A stretch of DNA of 39,948 nucleotides from positions 1 through 39,948 of the forward strand of contig DYLN01000018.1 of assembly GCA_020722085.1 (NCBI GenBank), in the 5' to 3' direction. The notes under the pieces were generated by a model. It was given only the letters and a program-made list of their open reading frames with translations, did no database searches and had not been told where the DNA came from. The translations under genes and the position numbers were made by a program. Positions 34,931-39,948 of the stretch are shown here, piece after piece. This DNA is from Melioribacter roseus (GTDB lineage: Bacteria > Bacteroidota > Ignavibacteria > Ignavibacteriales > Melioribacteraceae). Within the stretch, counting starts at the first letter, position 1. Each line of letters opens with the position of its first letter.

Positions 34931-36631
34931 TTATTTCTGTTTTTCTTGATTTATAATTGTCAGCAGCCAGCTTTCTGGATCAAGTTCTATTTTTTTTATT
35001 CTTTTCTTAAAATTAATTTTAAGTATAGTATCTCTTGTTGTTATGTAAAAACTTTTGTCGGAAAAACCACTATCGTTCTTGTAAAAAAATCTTATATCGA
35101 GCTGAAATTTAAACAAGTCATATAATTTTTGTTTTTGAGAAATTTTTACCTGTACGGTGTATTTATTTTTGACTGAATCCACTCCCCAGTCATAACTCAA
35201 CTCAGGAATTCCTTTTCCCTTGTACACCCACTGTTCAAAAAAGTTTGTTAAATTTTTACCGGAAATTTTCTCGCATATATTTTCAAAATCAGCAGTAGAC
35301 GCATTTTTATATTTATACGTTTGATAATACTCCTTCAGGATTTTGAAAAAAGTACTATCCCCCATTTCCCTTCGCAGCATGTGTAAAACCCAGGCACCTT
35401 TATCATAAACCATTCTATCGAAAAGATTATCAAGTGGTGCGTAAAGTGTTCCAAATTCAAACTTTCCGGAAAAACTTTTCATCGAAGAAATAAGGGCATC
35501 TCTGCCGGCATAATTTTCCCAATAAAGAGCTTCGGAATAAGTAGCAAACCCTTCATTCAACCAAATATCTTTCCAGGATTTTGGAGTGACCGCATCACCC
35601 CACCATTGATGTGCAAGTTCGTGAATAAGGGTGCCCGAAAAAAATTTTTTGCCGGTAATAAATTTAGAGCCGATACCGGTTATAGTTTGACTTTCCATTG
35701 CCCCCATGTTCCATAAAAATTCCGCCACCCCGTATTTTTCTTTTATGAACGGATACTCTCCAAATGTTTTGCTGAAAAATTTCAAGTACGCGGGATGATC
35801 CTCGAAATCTCTGCGTGCATCACTTAATTTACCGGGCATAACATAATAAACAAGAGGTAAAACCTTTCCGTCATCCGCCGTAAATTTATCTTCAAATGTT
35901 TTGTAGGGAGCCGAATATATTGCAATTAAATAAGTCGCAATAGGATAAAGTGTCTTCCAGTGGTAAGTTTTCTTTGAACCGGAAATCGATTGTCCGGCTA
36001 AGAATCCGTTTGAGACGGATATGCTCGATGAATCATTCGTAATATAAACATCAGCCAACGCTTTATCTGTTGGCAAATCGTTGCACGGAAACCAGGTTGA
36101 AGCAAAAACCGGCTCGCTTAAACTGTAAATCAGACTTTTACCTTCCGTCTCTCCAAATTCAAATGAACCAAAGCCGAGACTTTTGGGTTCACCGGAATAT
36201 TCGACAGCAACGTTAAAAGTATCTTTTAATAATGCGTCTGAAAATATTTTCAAGTGAGTCCCGCTGTTTTCAAAATCCACGGGATTTCCATTCAGCGACA
36301 ATTTGCTGATTTTCAAGTTATCATAAAAATTCAGGTAGATTTCATGCGAAGGCTTGTCAAGGATTCCGCTGATAATAACTTCTGCCACAATTGATTTCTT
36401 CTTTGGAAAAAGATCAAGATGTAAATCATAATGCCGGACATTGAGATTCTTTTGCTGCGGTAAATAATATTCTGCTAAGAGTTTCTCATTGAAACCTTTG
36501 AAAACAAATTTTTTCGAAACATAATTCTTAATTTGATGTAAAATCGAAGAATAATTTAAAATTACAATCAATGCGGCAGCAAGAATAATAACGACGGGCA
36601 TGCCAAAAATTAAAATCTTCTTTAATTTCAT
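34931..36631 (-). CDS. M1-family zinc aminopeptidase, membrane-anchored
   Basis: This 566-residue protein removes N-terminal residues from peptides, probably in the periplasm, as one membrane helix near residues 7-28 anchors it. The zinc site is complete: HELAH at 337-341 with Glu338 as the catalytic base, and the third ligand Glu360 in NEGFATYSE, 18 residues after the second His. The catalytic Tyr lies in RMVYDKGAW. The exopeptidase motif is GAMES (about 310-314) rather than GAMEN, an unusual change at the Asn position. It lacks the large C-terminal helical domain of PepN, which gives the short form. ATG at 36631 is preferred over TTG at 36637. It is the first gene of its run, divergent from glgC. 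Confidence 0.9.
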   Translation of the reverse strand: MKLKKILIFGMPVVIILAAALIVILNYSSILHQIKNYVSKKFVFKGFNEKLLAEYYLPQQKNLNVRHYDLHLDLFPKKKSIVAEVIISGILDKPSHEIYLNFYDNLKISKLSLNGNPVDFENSGTHLKIFSDALLKDTFNVAVEYSGEPKSLGFGSFEFGETEGKSLIYSLSEPVFASTWFPCNDLPTDKALADVYITNDSSSISVSNGFLAGQSISGSKKTYHWKTLYPIATYLIAIYSAPYKTFEDKFTADDGKVLPLVYYVMPGKLSDARRDFEDHPAYLKFFSKTFGEYPFIKEKYGVAEFLWNMGAMESQTITGIGSKFITGKKFFSGTLIHELAHQWWGDAVTPKSWKDIWLNEGFATYSEALYWENYAGRDALISSMKSFSGKFEFGTLYAPLDNLFDRMVYDKGAWVLHMLRREMGDSTFFKILKEYYQTYKYKNASTADFENICEKISGKNLTNFFEQWVYKGKGIPELSYDWGVDSVKNKYTVQVKISQKQKLYDLFKFQLDIRFFYKNDSGFSDKSFYITTRDTILKINFKKRIKKIELDPESWLLTIINQEKQK

Positions 36632-36719
36632 AAGCAAATTTCAGAGTAAATGTCATTAAGAAAAATAAACTTAACAATTTCTTTGATTGCCAATCAATTT
36701 AATATTAGATATATTTTAT

Positions 36720-37985
36720 ATGAATAAACAAAAAGTCAAAATGGCTTACAAAGGATCTACAATTTTAAGAAAGACATTAACAATGATACTTGCCGGCGGA
36801 CAGGGTGAGCGGCTTTTTCCTCTTACCAAAGTGAGAACAAAGCCTTCGGTGCCTTTTGGCGGTAAGTACAGGATAATTGATTTTACACTTTCCAACTGTC
36901 TTAATTCCGGCTTAAGAAAAATTTACGTGCTTACTCAATACAAATCGGATTCTCTCAACAAGCATTTATATGAAGCATGGAATATCTTTAATCCGGAACT
37001 AAATGAGTTCATTTATTCAATTCCGCCACAGTTTAAGATCAGCAACAATTGGTATTTAGGAACCGCAAATGCAATTCATCAAAACTTCAATTTGATTGAA
37101 GATGATCCTTATGACTGGGTTTTGCTTCTTTCCGGCGATCATATTTATAAAATGGACTATCTTAAGATGATTCAATATCATATTGAAAAGAAATCGCACT
37201 TGACTCTTTCTGCCATCAACATTCCAAAAGAGCAGGCGAACAGATTCGGAGTAATTGAAATCGACAATAATTACAAAGTGCAATCGTTCGTTGAAAAACC
37301 TGCTCATCCGCCGTCTATTCCTGATGATCCAAATTCATCTTTTGTTAATATGGGAATATATATTTTCAGTGTACATGCTCTAAAAGAAGTAATGTCAAAA
37401 ATGGAAGCTGATAAAATTAAGAATCACGATTTCGGCAAAGATGTAATTCCTTACATGATAAAAAACAACTACAATGTATATGCATACAGATTTGTAGATG
37501 AAAACAAAAAAGAAAAACCTTACTGGGTAGATGTAGGCACAATTGACAGCTATTATGCAGCAAGCATGGACTTAATAAGTGTCAACCCGCATTTTAATCT
37601 TTATGATAACGAATGGCCGCTCAGAACAAAACAGCTCCAATATCCTCCGGCAAAAACGGTTTCGCACGAAGGTGAAAGAGTAGGCAGAGCTTTTAATTCA
37701 TTGATTTCAGACGGAACAATTATTTCCGGCGGACTCGTTGAAAGGTCCATTCTAGGATTTAATGTAAGAGTAAACAGCTACACTTACATAACCGATTCTA
37801 TCATAATGGATAACTGTAAAATCGGAAGGCATTCACGAATCAGAAGAGCAATTATCGATAAAAATGTAACAATACCTGAAGGAACTGAAATTGGTTTTGA
37901 TATTGAGACTGATAAAAAAAGATTTACAGTTTCTGATACAGGCATCGTAGTTATTCCGAAAAATTATGTTTTTAACAGCATGTAA
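36720..37985 (+). CDS. glgC: Glucose-1-phosphate adenylyltransferase
   Basis: This 421-residue enzyme forms ADP-glucose from ATP and glucose-1-phosphate, the committed step of bacterial glycogen synthesis. It closely tracks E. coli GlgC: LAGGQGERLFPLT with the nucleotide loop, KPSVPFGGKYRIIDFTLSN, GDHIYKMDY, VEKPAHPPSIPDDP, HDFGKDVIPY and PYWVDVGTIDSYY, followed by a left-handed beta-helix at the C-terminus with VNSYTYITDSIIMDN. The ATG at 36720 is chosen, and a second ATG at 36741 is possible; a TTG at 36687 would add eleven residues but is less likely. No clear Shine-Dalgarno site precedes any of them. It is followed by uvrC after 20 nt. No glgA, glgB or glgP gene lies in the window. Confidence 0.94.
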   Translation: MNKQKVKMAYKGSTILRKTLTMILAGGQGERLFPLTKVRTKPSVPFGGKYRIIDFTLSNCLNSGLRKIYVLTQYKSDSLNKHLYEAWNIFNPELNEFIYSIPPQFKISNNWYLGTANAIHQNFNLIEDDPYDWVLLLSGDHIYKMDYLKMIQYHIEKKSHLTLSAINIPKEQANRFGVIEIDNNYKVQSFVEKPAHPPSIPDDPNSSFVNMGIYIFSVHALKEVMSKMEADKIKNHDFGKDVIPYMIKNNYNVYAYRFVDENKKEKPYWVDVGTIDSYYAASMDLISVNPHFNLYDNEWPLRTKQLQYPPAKTVSHEGERVGRAFNSLISDGTIISGGLVERSILGFNVRVNSYTYITDSIIMDNCKIGRHSRIRRAIIDKNVTIPEGTEIGFDIETDKKRFTVSDTGIVVIPKNYVFNSM

Positions 37986-38005
37986 CACCGCAGTTTGTTT
38001 TATCT

Positions 38006-39847
38006 ATGAACGAAGTACTTGAAAATAAACTTAACAACATGCCAATACTGCCAGGTGTTTATCTTTTCAAAAATGAAAACGACAAAATTATATATGTAGG
38101 AAAAGCCAAGAATCTAAAGAACCGGGTAAAAAGTTATTTCCAAAATAGAATTGACACTCCTAAGACTGCTGCCCTTGTCAGTAAAATCCACGACATCGAA
38201 TTAATTGTAACGGATACCGAGATAGAAGCCTTGGTACTGGAAAACAATTTAATTAAGGAATTCAAACCAAGATACAATGTAAACCTTAAAGACGACAAAT
38301 CATTTCCTTACATTCGTGTTACTAATGAACCTTATCCGAGAATTTTTTCTACAAGAGAAATTATTAAAGACGGGTCAAAATATTTTGGACCTTATACAAA
38401 TGTAAGAGAAATGAAATCATCTTTAAGAATGATTAACCAGATTTTTAAGATCAGAAGCTGCAACTATGATATTAACGAAGAAGCTATCCAAAAAAAGAAA
38501 TTCAAGGTCTGTCTTGATTACCACATAAAAAAATGTGACGGTCCTTGTGAAGGACTTATTAGCCAGCGTTCGTACAATGAAATGGTAAACCAGGTAGTCA
38601 AACTATTGCGGGGAAAAACCGAGGATCTTATAGAAGAGTTAAAAATCCAGATGCAGATTCTTTCTGAAAAATTAGACTTTGAAAAAGCAGCGGAAATAAG
38701 AGATAAAATTGAACAGCTACAGATATATTCTTCCAAACAAAAAGTTGTTACAAGTGATTTAGAAGATAAAGATATAATCAGTGCAGCATTTGAGGGCAGA
38801 GATGTTGCTGCCACAATTCTAAACATACGCCGTGGTAAACTTGTAGGCAAAAAACAATTAAACCTGTCCTGTGAATTGGAAGAAGAACTAAACCAAATTT
38901 ATAACGCCATAATTAAATTTTACTACAACGAGTATGTGGAAGTACCACAGGAAATAATTGTTGAAACCGAACCTTCCGAAAGTGAATCATTAATAGAATG
39001 GTTAAACAGCAAAGCAATTAAAAAATGCAGACTTATAATTCCGCAGAGACAAAGTGAAGCTATGTCGCTGCTTAAAATGTGCAAGCAAAATGCCTTGCTG
39101 CAGCTAAAAGAAATCCAACTTCAGAAGATGAAAAGAGAAGGAAACGTCCCGTATGTGCTCTCTGCCCTTCAGCGGGATCTGCGTTTAAAATCTTTACCGC
39201 GAAAAATTGAATGCTTTGACATTTCCAATCTCCAAGGAACAGATACAGTCGCAAGCATGGTTGTATTTGAGGATGGAAAACCAAAGAAAAGTCAATACCG
39301 TAAGTTTATTATCAAGACAGTTGATGGTCCCGATGATTTTGCAAGCATGAATGAAGTAATAACAAGGCGCTACTCAAGATTAATAGAAGAGAATCAAAAA
39401 ATGCCTGACTTGATAATGGTTGACGGCGGCAAGGGACAATTGTCAGCGGCAATAAATGCACTTAATAAACTCGGCTTAAAAAGTTATGAAATTATAGGAT
39501 TAGCAAAAAGACTTGAAGAAGTATTTTTGCCGGAACATCCAGAACCCCAATCAATTCCAAAAACGTCATCAAGTTTGAAACTGCTTCAGCACGTGAGGGA
39601 CGAAGCACACCGTTTCGCTATAACATTTCATCGCAAAAGAAGAAGCAAAAGAACTTTTACAACTGAACTAACCGAAATTAAAGGAATCGGTACAAAGCTT
39701 GCGGAAAAACTTCTGATAGAGTTCAAAAGTCTGGATGATATAAAATCTGCCGAAGACGAAAAACTTGCCGAGATAATCGGTTGGAGTAAAACAAAATTGT
39801 TAAAGGAATATTTTGCCAGTAAAGAGCAAAATTCAGAACAAGTATAA
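38006..39847 (+). CDS. uvrC: Excinuclease ABC subunit C
   Basis: This 613-residue endonuclease makes the incisions of nucleotide excision repair with UvrA and UvrB. The N-terminal GIY-YIG nuclease domain (about 10-95) begins PGVYLFKNENDKIIYVGKAKNL. A cysteine group, SC-x(20)-KVC and KCDGPC at about residues 152-178, matches the positions of the iron-sulfur cluster reported for E. coli UvrC. The UVR motif lies at about 205-250 (LDFEKAAEIRDKIEQL). The RNase H-like second nuclease domain carries CFDISNLQGTDTVASMVVF and DLIMVDGGKGQL, and two helix-hairpin-helix units end the protein (EIKGIGTKLAEKLLIEF). The length matches the family. It has an ATG start and probably shares a transcript with glgC. 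About 100 nt of A+T-rich DNA follow, with no feature I can support. Confidence 0.97.
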   Translation: MNEVLENKLNNMPILPGVYLFKNENDKIIYVGKAKNLKNRVKSYFQNRIDTPKTAALVSKIHDIELIVTDTEIEALVLENNLIKEFKPRYNVNLKDDKSFPYIRVTNEPYPRIFSTREIIKDGSKYFGPYTNVREMKSSLRMINQIFKIRSCNYDINEEAIQKKKFKVCLDYHIKKCDGPCEGLISQRSYNEMVNQVVKLLRGKTEDLIEELKIQMQILSEKLDFEKAAEIRDKIEQLQIYSSKQKVVTSDLEDKDIISAAFEGRDVAATILNIRRGKLVGKKQLNLSCELEEELNQIYNAIIKFYYNEYVEVPQEIIVETEPSESESLIEWLNSKAIKKCRLIIPQRQSEAMSLLKMCKQNALLQLKEIQLQKMKREGNVPYVLSALQRDLRLKSLPRKIECFDISNLQGTDTVASMVVFEDGKPKKSQYRKFIIKTVDGPDDFASMNEVITRRYSRLIEENQKMPDLIMVDGGKGQLSAAINALNKLGLKSYEIIGLAKRLEEVFLPEHPEPQSIPKTSSSLKLLQHVRDEAHRFAITFHRKRRSKRTFTTELTEIKGIGTKLAEKLLIEFKSLDDIKSAEDEKLAEIIGWSKTKLLKEYFASKEQNSEQV

Positions 39848-39948
39848 CACTGCATAAATATAGAAATTCAGCTTATAACAAAAAAATATATATACCTAAA
39901 TTATGCATTAGAAAATTATATTTTGCACAACGACTTCTAACTCGTCTA

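Noticed and set aside
36687-36719. N-terminal extension of GlgC from a TTG at 36687
   Set aside because: The added residues are not family-like, no ribosome binding site precedes the TTG, and the ATG at 36720 gives the length seen in E. coli GlgC.

Overview
The window looks like a chromosomal core region of a low-GC, Gram-negative bacterium of the Bacteroidota/Chlorobiota/Ignavibacteriota group, most likely an Ignavibacteriales or Melioribacter-type organism. That placement is inferred, not searched. It rests on the DUF2851 protein, the bifunctional-nuclease/UVR protein, an LpxH-like lipid A enzyme, squalene synthesis by HpnCDE, a citrate synthase of the mitochondrial/Geobacter type, A+T-rich intergenic DNA, and Shine-Dalgarno sites that are excellent in some genes and absent in others. 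I see no insertion sequence, phage, CRISPR array, rRNA or plasmid gene.

Layout. Positions 1-356 hold no gene I can support. Positions 357-5050 (minus) carry clpS, ychF, pepD and an acyl-CoA ligase. A divergent promoter region at about 5051-5171 separates them from a short plus-strand operon, etfB-etfA-BFN/UVR protein (5172-7502). Positions 21240 down to 7537 (minus) form one very compact 12-gene run: pyrG, an exported TPR protein, purN, purH, mreB, mreC, mreD, mrdA (PBP2), rodA, dcd, pyrF and a DUF2851 gene. Most junctions overlap or are under 20 nt, and none exceeds about 80 nt. It joins pyrimidine and purine synthesis to the complete cell-elongation (rod) machinery.

Positions 27099 down to 21383 carry a membrane-anchored lytic transglycosylase followed 2 nt later by the oddest gene here: a 1591-residue protein with an N-terminal AMP-forming acyl-CoA-synthetase-like domain, about 750 residues I cannot assign, and a C-terminal GNAT acetyltransferase domain. 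Its middle part contains a D-x-K-x-x-N motif like a protein-kinase catalytic loop, and its adenylation domain appears to have Thr where the A10 catalytic Lys is expected. Positions 31596 down to 27205 hold hpnC-hpnD-hpnE (squalene from farnesyl diphosphate) and a citrate synthase ending in a hairpin terminator. A tRNA-Leu(CAG) lies at 31733-31816. Positions 36631 down to 31874 hold an M1 aminopeptidase, an LpxH-like hydrolase and a class A penicillin-binding protein. At the right end, glgC and uvrC are read on the plus strand.

The genes together describe envelope growth (MreBCD, PBP2, RodA, PBP1A, lytic transglycosylase, LpxH, squalene/hopanoid precursors), nucleotide supply, central metabolism (citrate synthase, ETF, GlgC) and maintenance (UvrC, ClpS, YchF). 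Almost all are housekeeping genes. The best candidate for something undescribed is the 1591-residue fusion protein; the physical coupling of nucleotide synthesis with the elongasome is second.
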